Of a DNA stretch of 64,000 nucleotides, positions 47,102-55,062 are shown piece by piece; the first letter of the stretch is position 1; the number at the start of each line of letters is the position of its first letter. Source of the stretch: Blastococcus carthaginiensis (lineage in GTDB: Bacteria > Actinomycetota > Actinomycetes > Mycobacteriales > Geodermatophilaceae); the NCBI RefSeq assembly GCF_030731085.1, contig NZ_JASNFN010000027.1, positions 5,762-69,761 on the forward strand, given 5' to 3'. The position numbers and the translations under genes were made by a program. Under the pieces are notes generated by a model. The model saw only the letters and a list, made by a program, of their open reading frames with translations, had not been told where the DNA came from and did not search any database.

Positions 47102-47112
47102 GTTAGCCTAAC
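47102..47112 (-). promoter_or_regulatory. Palindrome at the MarR start, possible operator and -10 of a leaderless mRNA
   Basis: GTTAG-C-CTAAC ends 4 bp upstream of the MarR GTG codon. It is a perfect 5-bp dyad around one base, stands out as AT-rich, and on the minus strand contains TAGGCT, close to an actinobacterial -10 (TANNNT). A promoter this close would yield a leaderless or near-leaderless transcript that MarR could shut off. Confidence 0.4.
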
Positions 47113-47123
47113 TCAGCGCCTGT

Positions 47124-48683
47124 TCAGAACAGCTGCTGGAGCGGCTCGAGCGCGAAGTAGACCAGGAACAGCAGCGCCACCACCCACATGAGCGGGTGGA
47201 TCTCCCGGCGCCGCCCGACCGCGAGGCGCAGCAGCACGAAGCTGATGACGCCGGCCCCGATGCCGTTGGTGATCGAGTAGGTGAACGGCATCAGCGCGAT
47301 GGTGAGGAACGCGGGGATGACCAGGGACATGTCGTCCCACGTGAGGTTCTTGATCTGGCTGATCATCAGCGCGCCGACGATGACCAGCGCGGGGGCGGCC
47401 GCCTCGGACGGGACCACCGCCACCAGCGGCGTGAAGAAGACCGCGACCAGGAACAGCAGGCCGGTGACGATGCTGGCCAGCCCGGTGCGCGCACCGTCGG
47501 CCACACCGGCGGTGCTCTCGATGTAGGTGGTGTTCGACGAGACGCTGCCCGCGCCACCCGCGGCGGCGGCCAGCGAGTCGACGAGCAGGACCGGCTGCGA
47601 CTTCGGCAGGTTGCGCTTCTCGTCCAGCAGGTCGCCCTCGGCGCCGACGGCGGTGACCGTGCCGACGGTGTCGAAGAAGTCGGCGATCATGATCGAGAAG
47701 ACGATCAGCAGGGCGGCGACGACGCCGATGCGCTCGAAGCCGCCGAAGAGCGAGAAGTTGCCGAGCAGCGAGAAGTCGGGGCTGCCGACGACGTCGTCGG
47801 GGAGCGCGGGCACCTGCAGCGCCCACCCGCGGGGGTTCTCTCCGTCCTCGCCGAAGCGCGGGCCGACCCCGGCGATCGCCTCGACGACGATCGCGAGCAC
47901 CGTCGTCGCCACGATGCCGATGAGCAGCGCGCCCTTGACCCGGCGGACCACCAGGAGGCTCATGAGCAGCAGGCCGACGACGAAGACGAGCATCGGCCAG
48001 CCGGCGAGCTGGCCGCCCACGCCGAAGCTGATCAGCGGGTTGCCCGGCCGGATGATGCCGGCGTCGGCCAGCCCGATGATCGCCAGGAAGAACCCGATGC
48101 CGACGGCGATCGCGGTCTTGAGCTGCGCCGGGATGGCCTCGAAGACCGCCTTGCGGAAGCCGGTGAGCACCAGCACGGTGATCAGCAGCCCCTCGAGCAC
48201 GACCAGGCCCATGATCTCGGGCCAGGTGAGCTGGGTGGCCGCGAAGACCGCGACGATCGCGTTGATGCCCAGGCCCGTGGCCAACGCGAACGGGTAGCGC
48301 CCGACGACACCCATGAGCAGCGTGAGCGCGCCGGCGAGCAGCGCGGTGACGGCGGCGATCGACCCGAAGGGCAGCACCGTGCCCTCGACGTCGGCGCCCG
48401 GGACGCCGTCCGGCCCCGCGATGCTGGTCAGGATGATCGGGTTGAGCACCACGATGTAGGCCATCGTGAAGAAGGTCGTGATCCCGCCGCGCACCTCGCG
48501 GCTGACCGTCGACCGGCGGGCGCTGATCTCGAAGTACCGGTCCAGCCCGTTCTTCGGGCGGACCCGCGGACCCTCGCTGCGGCGCGGCGTGGTCGGCGGC
48601 GTGCCGGCCGAGACGTCGGCGGGGGTGCTGCCGTCGGTGGCCGAGGCGCTGGCGCCACCGGAGGGACGGGACTTCTGCGGCAT
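47124..48683 (-). CDS. NCS2-family purine permease (AzgA-like guanine/hypoxanthine)
   Basis: A 519-residue NCS2/AzgA transporter: LDRYFEISARRSTVSREVRGGITTFFTMAYIVVLNP is the AzgA-type start, followed by FALATGLGINAIVA, and later FDTVGTVTAVGAEGDLL and SNTTYIESTAGVADGARTG, conserved substrate-site segments. It imports guanine, hypoxanthine or adenine with protons. The first 65 residues are a Ser/Pro-rich cytoplasmic extension. ATG at 48683 with GGAG nine bases upstream. Confidence 0.93.
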   Translation of the reverse strand: MPQKSRPSGGASASATDGSTPADVSAGTPPTTPRRSEGPRVRPKNGLDRYFEISARRSTVSREVRGGITTFFTMAYIVVLNPIILTSIAGPDGVPGADVEGTVLPFGSIAAVTALLAGALTLLMGVVGRYPFALATGLGINAIVAVFAATQLTWPEIMGLVVLEGLLITVLVLTGFRKAVFEAIPAQLKTAIAVGIGFFLAIIGLADAGIIRPGNPLISFGVGGQLAGWPMLVFVVGLLLMSLLVVRRVKGALLIGIVATTVLAIVVEAIAGVGPRFGEDGENPRGWALQVPALPDDVVGSPDFSLLGNFSLFGGFERIGVVAALLIVFSIMIADFFDTVGTVTAVGAEGDLLDEKRNLPKSQPVLLVDSLAAAAGGAGSVSSNTTYIESTAGVADGARTGLASIVTGLLFLVAVFFTPLVAVVPSEAAAPALVIVGALMISQIKNLTWDDMSLVIPAFLTIALMPFTYSITNGIGAGVISFVLLRLAVGRRREIHPLMWVVALLFLVYFALEPLQQLF

Positions 48684-48788
48684 GCGGGTTCTCCGGGCGG
48701 TGCGGGTGGCCATCGAGCGGCGACAGCGTGCCACACGGGCGGGCCGGGCTCGTCGACCCGTGACCGAGACGGGATCTAAGGTGCCGTC

Positions 48789-49016
48789 GTGGCCCGTCCC
48801 GCGAAGCAGGCTCCCCCGCCGTTGCAGGTCGACACCGCGCGCGTGGTGATCGCCGGCATCGCGGTGTGGGCGGTGGCCCTCGTCGTCCTGCTGCTGCTGG
48901 GCGACCGGGTGGACCGGATGTGGACCTGGACCTGCGTCGCCGCCATCGGGCTGGCCCTGCTCGGCCTCGGCGTCATGAAGCTGCAAGGGCAGCTGGGCCC
49001 CCGCGACCGCGGCTGA
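48789..49016 (+). CDS. DUF2530 small membrane protein
   Basis: 75 residues with two transmembrane helices (about 19-38 and 47-66) and the DUF2530 pattern PPPLQVDTARVVIAGIAVW, RMWTWTCVAAIGLALLG. An actinobacterial protein of unknown function that often lies between the purine permease and the DUF3027 gene, as here. GTG start at 48789. Confidence 0.85.
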   Translation: MARPAKQAPPPLQVDTARVVIAGIAVWAVALVVLLLLGDRVDRMWTWTCVAAIGLALLGLGVMKLQGQLGPRDRG

Positions 49017-49022
49017 GCGCGC

Positions 49023-49832
49023 TCAGTCGCCCAGGACGTCGTACTCCGAGGTGTCGTAGCGCGCCGAGGTGACCACCTCGGTGTCCTGGACGACGACGAG
49101 CGTCGCCTGGCTGTGCGCGCCGCAGCCGTAGTCGGCCGCCACGACCCGCCCGTCACCGGGGGCGTAGGCGTTGCCGCAGGCGCCGACCAGCTGGCGGAGC
49201 GAGCCGGCCAGGGGCAGGTAGAAGCCGCAGGTCGCGCAGGGCCCGGGGGCCTGCCGGGCCATCGACGACGTCGGGCCGAACTCCCCCGCCGACCAGCGGG
49301 CGACGGCCTCCGACCGGCCCTCGCGCGACATGACCCGCTCCCGGCCGAGGCCGACCTCGCGGGCGACGACGCGCCCCTCGGTGTCGTCGGCGGAGTCGTC
49401 ATCGGCCGTGTACGCCGGCACCAGCCGGGTGTCGTCCTCGGTGGCCGGCAGGACGTCGCCCACCGAGAGGTCGCCCGGGCGCAGCCGCTCGTGCCACGGC
49501 ACCCACGCCGGCGCGCGCAGCGCCTGGTCGCCCGGGAGCAGCACCACCTCGTCGACGGTGACCCGGTCCTCGCCGGGCACCCGGGCGATCGTGACCGCCC
49601 AGTGCCAGCCCATGTAGCCGGGGAGCCGGCTGGCGAAGGTGTGGGTGAGCACCTCGCCGAGCTCGGCGGGCCCGACGGCCTCCGCCGTCGCGCCCAGGTG
49701 CTCGCCCACCAGGTCGGCGGCGCCGGCCGTCTCGACGGCCGCCGCCCGGGCCGGCTCGATCGCGGCGGTCAGCGGCTCGGCCGCTGCGGAGGCGGGCCGG
49801 ACGGGCGCGGAGGAGTCGGACACGACGCCCAT
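49023..49832 (-). CDS. DUF3027 domain protein
   Basis: 269 residues; the DUF3027 core runs from about 45 to 260 (HTFASRLPGYMGWHWAVTIARVPG, VDEVVLLPGDQALRAPAWVPWHERLRPGDLSVGD, CATCGFYLPLAGSLRQLVGACGNAYAP). Four Cys in CATCGF, GACGN and DYGCGAHS look like a zinc site. Function unknown; conserved across actinobacteria beside a cold-shock protein gene and an MFS gene. ATG at 49832; GTG at 49823 is also possible. Confidence 0.85.
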   Translation of the reverse strand: MGVVSDSSAPVRPASAAAEPLTAAIEPARAAAVETAGAADLVGEHLGATAEAVGPAELGEVLTHTFASRLPGYMGWHWAVTIARVPGEDRVTVDEVVLLPGDQALRAPAWVPWHERLRPGDLSVGDVLPATEDDTRLVPAYTADDDSADDTEGRVVAREVGLGRERVMSREGRSEAVARWSAGEFGPTSSMARQAPGPCATCGFYLPLAGSLRQLVGACGNAYAPGDGRVVAADYGCGAHSQATLVVVQDTEVVTSARYDTSEYDVLGD

Positions 49833-49888
49833 TGTGGCGGACGGCCGGCCCGGCGTCTCCGACCGCACTCCCGGCCCGGTGCGGCACC

Positions 49889-51379
49889 ATGGGCGGCGTG
49901 CCCTCATCCCGCCGCCCCACCGGTGCCCGCCGGTGGCCGCGGACGGGCGGGCAGGGGGCGGCGCCTCCGGTGGACACGACCCCGCTGGGCGTCCCGCGGC
50001 CCCAGACCCGGCCGATGCCGGCGCCCGCCCCGAAGATCACCGTCACCCGGGTCGCCGCCGCCCGCAGCCGCGAGCTGACCACCGCCGCCGCGCGCCGGGT
50101 CCGCGCCGCGAGCCGGGCCGACGGCGCGGGCGAGAGCGGGCTGACCCAGCTGCTGTGGGTGAACGCCCTGCACATGGCCGGCGACGCGATGATCGCCGTC
50201 TCGCTCGCCGGCACGCTCTTCTTCGCGGCCACCACCGACGCCCAGCGCGGCAACGTCGCGCTCTACCTGCTGGTGACCATGGCGCCGTTCGCGCTGCTGG
50301 CGCCGGTCATCGGCCCCGCCCTCGACCGGCTGCAGCGCGGTCGGCGGTGGGCGCTGGCGGTCTCGCTGGGCGGGCGGGCGGTGCTGGCCCTGGTCATGGC
50401 CCGGCACTTCGACGACCTGTGGCTCTACCCGGCGGCGCTCGGCGTCCTGGTGCTCTCCAAGGCGCACAACGTGCTGCGGGCGGCGGTGGTCCCCCGCGTG
50501 CTGCCCGGTGCGATGTCGCTGACCTCGGCGAACGCGCGGCTGTCGGTGTTCGGCCTCGTCACGGCCGGGGTCGCCGGCGGGCTGGGCGCCGGGGTGGCCG
50601 CGCTGATCGGCTTCGACTGGGAGCTGTGGGCCACCGCGGCGGTCTTCCTGGCCGGCGCGGTGCTCGCCGTCCGGCTCCCCCGGCACGTCGACGTACCCGC
50701 AGGCGAGGAGCCCGCCGACGTGCTCAGCACCACCGAGATCCCGGTCCCGGGTCGCCGGCGGCGGGTGACCCCGCACGTGGTGCTGGCGCTGCGGGCCAAC
50801 GCGGCGCTGCGCGGCCTGGGCGGGTTTCTCACCATCTTCGCCGCCTTCCTGGTGCAGGCGACGTTCGCCGACGGCTGGTCGGCCACCCTCGCCCTCGGCG
50901 CGCTGGCCGCCGCGGCCGGGCTCGGCAGCTTCACGGGGACGGCGGTCGGGTCGCGGCTGCACTCCGCGGCCCCCGACCGGCTGGTGCTGCACGCCGCGTC
51001 CGCCGCCGCGGTGGTGACGGTGCTGGCCGCGGTCTTCTACGGGTTCGGCATGGCGGTGCTGGTCGCCGGCGTCTCCGCCGTGGCGAACGCGCTGGGCAAG
51101 GTGTCGCTCGACGCGATCATCCAGCGGGAGGTGCCCGAGAGCCTGCGCGCCTCGGCGTTCGCCCGCTCCGAGACGGTGCTGCAGCTGGCGTGGGTGGCCG
51201 GCGGGGCGCTCGGCATCGCCCTCCCGCCCACCGGCTGGATCGGGTTCACCGTCGCGGCGGCCCTGCTCGTGCTGGCCGTGGGGCTGATCCTGTGGAGCCT
51301 CTACCGCAGCCGTCCCGCGCCGGGGACGACGGGGGCCCCGGATGCGCCGACGACGCCGGTGGGACCGTCGTGGTCGTGA
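49889..51379 (+). CDS. MFS-like membrane transporter
   Basis: About 496 residues with roughly eleven or twelve helices after an Arg/Pro-rich N-terminal 100 residues (SGLTQLLWVNALHMAGDAMIAVSLAGTLFF marks the first helix). Recognisable MFS loops: GPALDRLQRGRRWALAVS and REVPESLRASAFARSETVLQ. Substrate unknown. Divergent from DUF3027 with a 56-bp gap. The start could be 49889 (ATG) or 49898 (GTG). Overlaps the next gene by four bases. Confidence 0.83.
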   Translation: MGGVPSSRRPTGARRWPRTGGQGAAPPVDTTPLGVPRPQTRPMPAPAPKITVTRVAAARSRELTTAAARRVRAASRADGAGESGLTQLLWVNALHMAGDAMIAVSLAGTLFFAATTDAQRGNVALYLLVTMAPFALLAPVIGPALDRLQRGRRWALAVSLGGRAVLALVMARHFDDLWLYPAALGVLVLSKAHNVLRAAVVPRVLPGAMSLTSANARLSVFGLVTAGVAGGLGAGVAALIGFDWELWATAAVFLAGAVLAVRLPRHVDVPAGEEPADVLSTTEIPVPGRRRRVTPHVVLALRANAALRGLGGFLTIFAAFLVQATFADGWSATLALGALAAAAGLGSFTGTAVGSRLHSAAPDRLVLHAASAAAVVTVLAAVFYGFGMAVLVAGVSAVANALGKVSLDAIIQREVPESLRASAFARSETVLQLAWVAGGALGIALPPTGWIGFTVAAALLVLAVGLILWSLYRSRPAPGTTGAPDAPTTPVGPSWS

Positions 51380-51840
51380 GAACGCCCCGCCCCGCCCTGC
51401 TGCTCGCCCTCTGCGCCGCCGGGTCGCTGACCGCCTGCGCCGGCGAGCCCGTGACCCCGCAGGACGTCCGGGTGCAGGCCGGCAGCCAGGACGTCACCGC
51501 CGCGCCGACCCAGTACTGCCTGGACGGCGAGGGGCAGCGCTACAGCACGCGCCCGCCGGTCGTCGAGGTCTCCCCGGACACCACGATCACGCTGACCGTG
51601 CCCGAGGTGATCGCCGAGCGCGGGTGGCAGGTGCAGGTGTTCGACGAGTCGCTGGAGGAGCTGATCGGCGAGGTCGACGTCCCCGCGGGCACGGAGAGGT
51701 TCGACGGGATCAGCTCCTCCGACGTCGTCCCGCCCGCCTTCTACCTGGTGGTGGTCGAGGACGCCGGTGGCGACTGCGGCGAGTTCACCGCGGCCTGGCC
51801 GGTCGGCTTCCTGCGCGCCGGTGGCGACCTGGGGAGCTGA
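51376..51840 (+). CDS. DUF2771-type lipoprotein
   Basis: 154 residues beginning with a lipoprotein signal (TPRPALLLALCAAGSLTACAGEP; lipobox LTAC, lipidated Cys near residue 24). The rest is a beta-rich extracellular domain (VVEVSPDTTITLTVPEVIAERGWQVQVFD) matching DUF2771. Its GTG overlaps the transporter stop, implying coupled expression and a shared envelope role. GTG at 51370 would add two residues. Confidence 0.82.
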   Translation: MRTPRPALLLALCAAGSLTACAGEPVTPQDVRVQAGSQDVTAAPTQYCLDGEGQRYSTRPPVVEVSPDTTITLTVPEVIAERGWQVQVFDESLEELIGEVDVPAGTERFDGISSSDVVPPAFYLVVVEDAGGDCGEFTAAWPVGFLRAGGDLGS

Positions 51841-51847
51841 GCGGCGC

Positions 51848-52240
51848 TCAGCCCTCCAGGTCGGTGGCGACCGCGCGCAGCACGGCGGCCACCTTCCGGG
51901 CGTGGCCCCGGTCGGGGTAGCGGCCGTGCCGCAGGCCCTCGGAGACGTCGTCGAGCAGCTTGATCAGGTCCTCGACGATCGGGACCAGCTCGTCGGGCTT
52001 CTTGCGCGAAGCCGCGGCGACGGTGGCCGCCACCGACGGCAGCGGGTCCAGCGGGCGCACCTGCAGCGCCTGGTCGCCGCGGCGGCCGGCGACGATGCCG
52101 AACTCCACCCGCTGACCGGGCTTGAGATCGGTGCCGGCCGGGAGCGCGTCCTTGTGCACGAAGACGTCGGGACCGTCCTCGCGGGACAGGAAGCCGAAGC
52201 CCTTCTCCGCGTTGAACCACTTCACTCTGCCGGTGGGCAC
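51848..52240 (-). CDS. Cold-shock domain protein with C-terminal extension
   Basis: 130 residues. Residues 1-66 are a cold-shock domain with RNP1-like KGFGFLSRE and RNP2-like DVFVHKDAL (start VPTGRVKWFNAEKGFGF), binding single-stranded RNA/DNA. The last 65 residues are a basic helical extension (ELVPIVEDLIKLLDDVSEGL, HARKVAAVLRAVATDLEG), as in mycobacterial CspB-like long forms. GTG at 52240 with GAGGGA upstream. Confidence 0.92.
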   Translation of the reverse strand: MPTGRVKWFNAEKGFGFLSREDGPDVFVHKDALPAGTDLKPGQRVEFGIVAGRRGDQALQVRPLDPLPSVAATVAAASRKKPDELVPIVEDLIKLLDDVSEGLRHGRYPDRGHARKVAAVLRAVATDLEG

Positions 52241-52378
52241 GGTGGATCCCTCAGTTCCTCGCTGTGGCGCGGCGCGCTGGCCGGACGGTCGACGCGGCAG
52301 GACGCCGCTGGTGGACAGGTTAGCCGCCGTGGCGCCGCGCCGACCTGCCGATTCCGGGCGCGTCCCTACGCTGGGCCG

Positions 52379-52720
52379 GTGCCCGACCACCCCGACTACC
52401 GCTTCACCCTCGCCAACGAGCGCACGCTGCTGGCCTGGCTGCGGACCGGGCTGGCGCTGGTCGCCGGCGGCGTGGCCGTCGCCACCTACGCCCCCGACCT
52501 CGGGGTCCGCTGGGGCAGCTCCGCGGTCGCGCTCGGGCTGGTCCTCATCGGCCTGGGTGTCGCGCTGGCCGGCTACCGCCGCTGGCGGGTCAACGAGGCG
52601 GCGATCGAGGCCGGGCGCGCGCTCCCGGCCAGCCGGCTCGTCCCGGCCGCGGTCGCAGCCGTCGCGGCGGTGGTGGTCGTCGTCGGCGTCCTCGTGGGCG
52701 TGGAGGTGCTGCGCGGGTGA
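52379..52720 (+). CDS. DUF202/YidH-family membrane protein
   Basis: 113 residues with three helices and the YidH hallmark FTLANERTLLAWLRTGLALVAGGVAVA. Relatives include YidH; biochemical function unknown. GTG at 52379; the stop overlaps the GTG of a second DUF202 protein, and the two probably form a complex. Confidence 0.9.
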   Translation: MPDHPDYRFTLANERTLLAWLRTGLALVAGGVAVATYAPDLGVRWGSSAVALGLVLIGLGVALAGYRRWRVNEAAIEAGRALPASRLVPAAVAAVAAVVVVVGVLVGVEVLRG

Positions 52721-53037
52721 CCGTGCCCGTGGAGACCCAACCCGAGCGCACGACCCTGTCCTGGCAGCGCACCGGCCTGGGGCTGCTGGCCGTGGCCGGG
52801 CTGGTGGGGCACCGGGCGGTGCACCTCGGCCGGCCGGCGCTGCTGGTCCTCGCGGGCGTCGCCGCGCTGGCCGGGCTCGGGGTGCTCGGCGGGCTCGCGC
52901 CGGCCCGCTACCGCCAGGTGCAGCGCCGGGTGGCCGGCGACCGGGCCGTCGCCGCACCCTGGGCCGCCCGCGCGGTGACCGCGACCGTGGTCCTCACCGC
53001 GCTCGCCACGGCGGTCGCGGTCCTCATCCCCGGCTGA
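52717..53037 (+). CDS. DUF202 domain protein (YidG-like partner)
   Basis: 106 residues, three membrane helices, start QPERTTLSWQRTGLGLLAVAGLVGH as in YidG-type DUF202 partners. Coupled to the previous gene by GTGA. Its last codons and stop lie in the left 15-bp direct repeat of the small inverted-repeat element at 53036-53290; an identical repeat on the far side means the stop was not lost on insertion. Confidence 0.9.
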   Translation: MTVPVETQPERTTLSWQRTGLGLLAVAGLVGHRAVHLGRPALLVLAGVAALAGLGVLGGLAPARYRQVQRRVAGDRAVAAPWAARAVTATVVLTALATAVAVLIPG

Positions 53038-53290
53038 GTTCGGCAGCAAGGTGACTCCAGGGTGGGAAACGCCCCCCGGCCACATCGAGCGCACCACGCT
53101 GAAGACGCTGTCGGGGCCGGCTGGTGCGCACGAAGGCGACGTTGAGCCGCTCCGGCAACCGATAAGCCGCGTCAGGGCGCGGCTCAACGGTCGGTTGAGC
53201 GGCTCAACCCGCGTGGCAACAGGTGCTGCTGACCCACGGAGCGACCGCCGGCCGACTTCCCCACCGGAAGGTCACCTTGCTGCCGAACTC
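53036..53290. mobile_element. Small non-autonomous element with 20-bp terminal inverted repeats and 15-bp direct repeats
   Basis: GAGTTCGGCAGCAAGGTGAC (53036-53055) is exactly inverted at 53271-53290, and a GGTGGG/CCCACC match extends the repeat imperfectly to about 31 bp. The 15-mer CTCATCCCCGGCTGA flanks both sides (53023-53037, 53288-53302) as a target-site-type duplication. Inside lie no convincing genes, only structure: a 12-bp inverted repeat (53141-53152, 53197-53208) and GGTTGAGC-G-GCTCAACC (53193-53209). It is a MITE-like element of unknown family. Full length about 250 bp. Confidence 0.8.
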
Positions 53291-53855
53291 ATCCCCGGCT
53301 GACCCCCGGCACGACGTCCAGCCGGTCCAGCAGGTGCAGGAAGACGACGGCGAAGTCGTTCTCCGCCACCTCGGCGGCCACCCGGTCCCAGTCGACCTGC
53401 TCGCGCAGCGCCCGGGCCACCGGCAGCAGCCGCGCGAGGTCGCAGTAGTGCTCGTCCAGCGCCATCAGCTTGGAGACGACGATGTCGGTCGGCGCCATGA
53501 CCGGCATCTGCACGGAGAGCACCGGCAGGACGTCGGCGCGGTCGACCAGGTCGGTCTCCACCGGTCGCCCGCAGGTGCGCCAGATGACGTCCACGAAGAC
53601 GTCGTCCCGCTCGACCTTGAGCAGCCAGTCCTCCGCGGGGTCGACGACCTGCAGGCCGGCGTCTGCCAGCGCCTTCGCCGCTCGCTCCGCCTCGCCCGCC
53701 GGCACCAGGAAGTCGGCGTCGTGGTCGGGCTCGGGAGCACCGCGTACCCAGGCGGCGTAGCCGCCGCACAGCGCGAACGGCACGTCGGCCTGCTTCAGCG
53801 CGACGGCGGTGCGCTTCAGCAGGTCGCGCACCTGCTCGCGGGGAGACGTCTGCAC
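53289..53855 (-). CDS. Nucleotidyltransferase family protein (AbiEii/NTP_transf-like)
   Basis: 188 residues with a minimal nucleotidyltransferase fold: CGGYAAWVRGAPEPDHDADF carries the GG motif and an Asp-rich metal site, then VFVDVIWRTCG and the C-terminal helical part. It resembles AbiEii/MenT-type or housekeeping nucleotidyltransferases; no AbiEi antitoxin gene is adjacent, so a toxin role is not supported. Its stop lies in the right direct repeat of the small element. GTG at 53855, 75 bp from the divergent nuclease gene. Confidence 0.78.
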   Translation of the reverse strand: MQTSPREQVRDLLKRTAVALKQADVPFALCGGYAAWVRGAPEPDHDADFLVPAGEAERAAKALADAGLQVVDPAEDWLLKVERDDVFVDVIWRTCGRPVETDLVDRADVLPVLSVQMPVMAPTDIVVSKLMALDEHYCDLARLLPVARALREQVDWDRVAAEVAENDFAVVFLHLLDRLDVVPGVSRG

Positions 53856-53930
53856 CCAGCGCCTGCTACCCGTGGGCGCCGCCGGCACACGGAGGGGTAG
53901 ATCAGACGGGCCGCGGGGCACAGGGACCGG

Positions 53931-54698
53931 GTGCGCATCGCGACCTTCAACATCCTGCACGGACGCTCGCTCGACGACGGCCGGGTCGACGTCGACCGGC
54001 TGGCCGCGGCGGTGAAGAGCCTGGACGCCGACGTGCTCGGCCTGCAGGAGGTCGACCGCGACCAGCCGCGCTCGCTCGGCGCGGACCTCACCGCCGTCGC
54101 CGCCGAGGCGATGGGGGCGGTCGACTCGCAGTTCGTCGCCGCGCTCTCCGGGACGCCCGGCGGCACCTGGATGGCGGCCACCGGCGACGAGCAGCCCGGC
54201 TCGGCGAGCTACGGGATCTCGCTGCTCTCCCGCCACCCCGTCGTCTCCTGGCGGGTGGTCCGGCTGGCGCCGCTGCGGGTGAGCGTGCCGCTGTGGTCGC
54301 CGGACTCGCGGCGGCCGTTCCTGGCCCGCGACGAACCGCGGGTGGCCGTCGCCGCCGTCGTCGACGGCCCGGCCGGGCGGTTCACCGTGGCCAACACCCA
54401 CCTGTCGTTCATCCCGCGGTGGAACGGCCACCAGCTGCGCACCCTCGTGCGCTCGCTCGAGGGCACACCGGAGCCGCTGGTGCTCATGGGCGACCTGAAC
54501 ATGCAGCCGCGCGCCGCCGCCCGGAACAGCGGGCTGACGCCGATCGCGGCCGCGGCCACCTTCCCGGCGCCGCGGCCGTCACGGCAGCTGGACCACGTGC
54601 TGGTGCGCGGTGACCTGCGGGCGGACGGCCCGGCCGAGGCGGTGCGGCTGCCGCTGTCGGACCACCGGGCGCTCGTGGTCCGGGTCGCGGCCGGCTGA
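53931..54698 (+). CDS. Endonuclease/exonuclease/phosphatase-family protein
   Basis: A 255-residue EEP-fold metalloenzyme: RIATFNILHG (Asn), GLQEVDRDQ (catalytic Glu, about residue 41), FTVANTHLSF, LMGDLNMQP (Asp-x-Asn) and SDHRALVV (His) are the full active-site set. No signal peptide. It could act on DNA, sphingomyelin-like lipids or inositol phosphates; not decidable. GTG start. Confidence 0.9.
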   Translation: MRIATFNILHGRSLDDGRVDVDRLAAAVKSLDADVLGLQEVDRDQPRSLGADLTAVAAEAMGAVDSQFVAALSGTPGGTWMAATGDEQPGSASYGISLLSRHPVVSWRVVRLAPLRVSVPLWSPDSRRPFLARDEPRVAVAAVVDGPAGRFTVANTHLSFIPRWNGHQLRTLVRSLEGTPEPLVLMGDLNMQPRAAARNSGLTPIAAAATFPAPRPSRQLDHVLVRGDLRADGPAEAVRLPLSDHRALVVRVAAG

Positions 54699-54747
54699 GC
54701 AGCGGGGAGGGGTCGCGGTGGCGCACCGCGCAGTGGATCATGACCGC

Positions 54748-55062
54748 ATGCCCGGAGCCGTCCGCATCCTGTCGCTGGTCGCCACGGTCGTGCGCACGGT
54801 GTTCGCGGTGATCGCCGCGATCATCGTCGTCCACGCGGTCTTCGTGCTCTTCGAGGCCAACCCGGGGAACGTCCTCGTGCAGTTCGCGGCCGGCTGGCGC
54901 GACTCGTTCGGCTGGTTCACCCGCGACCTGTTCACGCCGTCGGACCCGGAGGTCGCCGAGGCGGTCAACGCCGCGCTGGCCGCGCTGATCTGGGTGGTCG
55001 CGGGCTCCCTGCTGTCGAAGCTGGTCGTCAAGCTGGCGCCGGGCAGCACCGCCCGCGTCTAG
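54748..55062 (+). CDS. Small two-helix membrane protein
   Basis: 104 residues with helices at about 6-32 (LSLVATVVRTVFAVIAAIIVVHAVFVLF) and 78-97 (ALAALIWVVAGSLLSKLVVK) flanking an extracytoplasmic loop (GWRDSFGWFTRDLFTPSDPE). No family identified with confidence. ATG at 54748. Its stop touches that of the convergent acyl-CoA ligase with no gap. Confidence 0.72.
   Translation: MPGAVRILSLVATVVRTVFAVIAAIIVVHAVFVLFEANPGNVLVQFAAGWRDSFGWFTRDLFTPSDPEVAEAVNAALAALIWVVAGSLLSKLVVKLAPGSTARV

Noticed and set aside
53289..53855. AbiE-type toxin-antitoxin system
   Set aside because: Only a nucleotidyltransferase-like gene is present; no AbiEi-like antitoxin is next to it, and neighbours are housekeeping genes.
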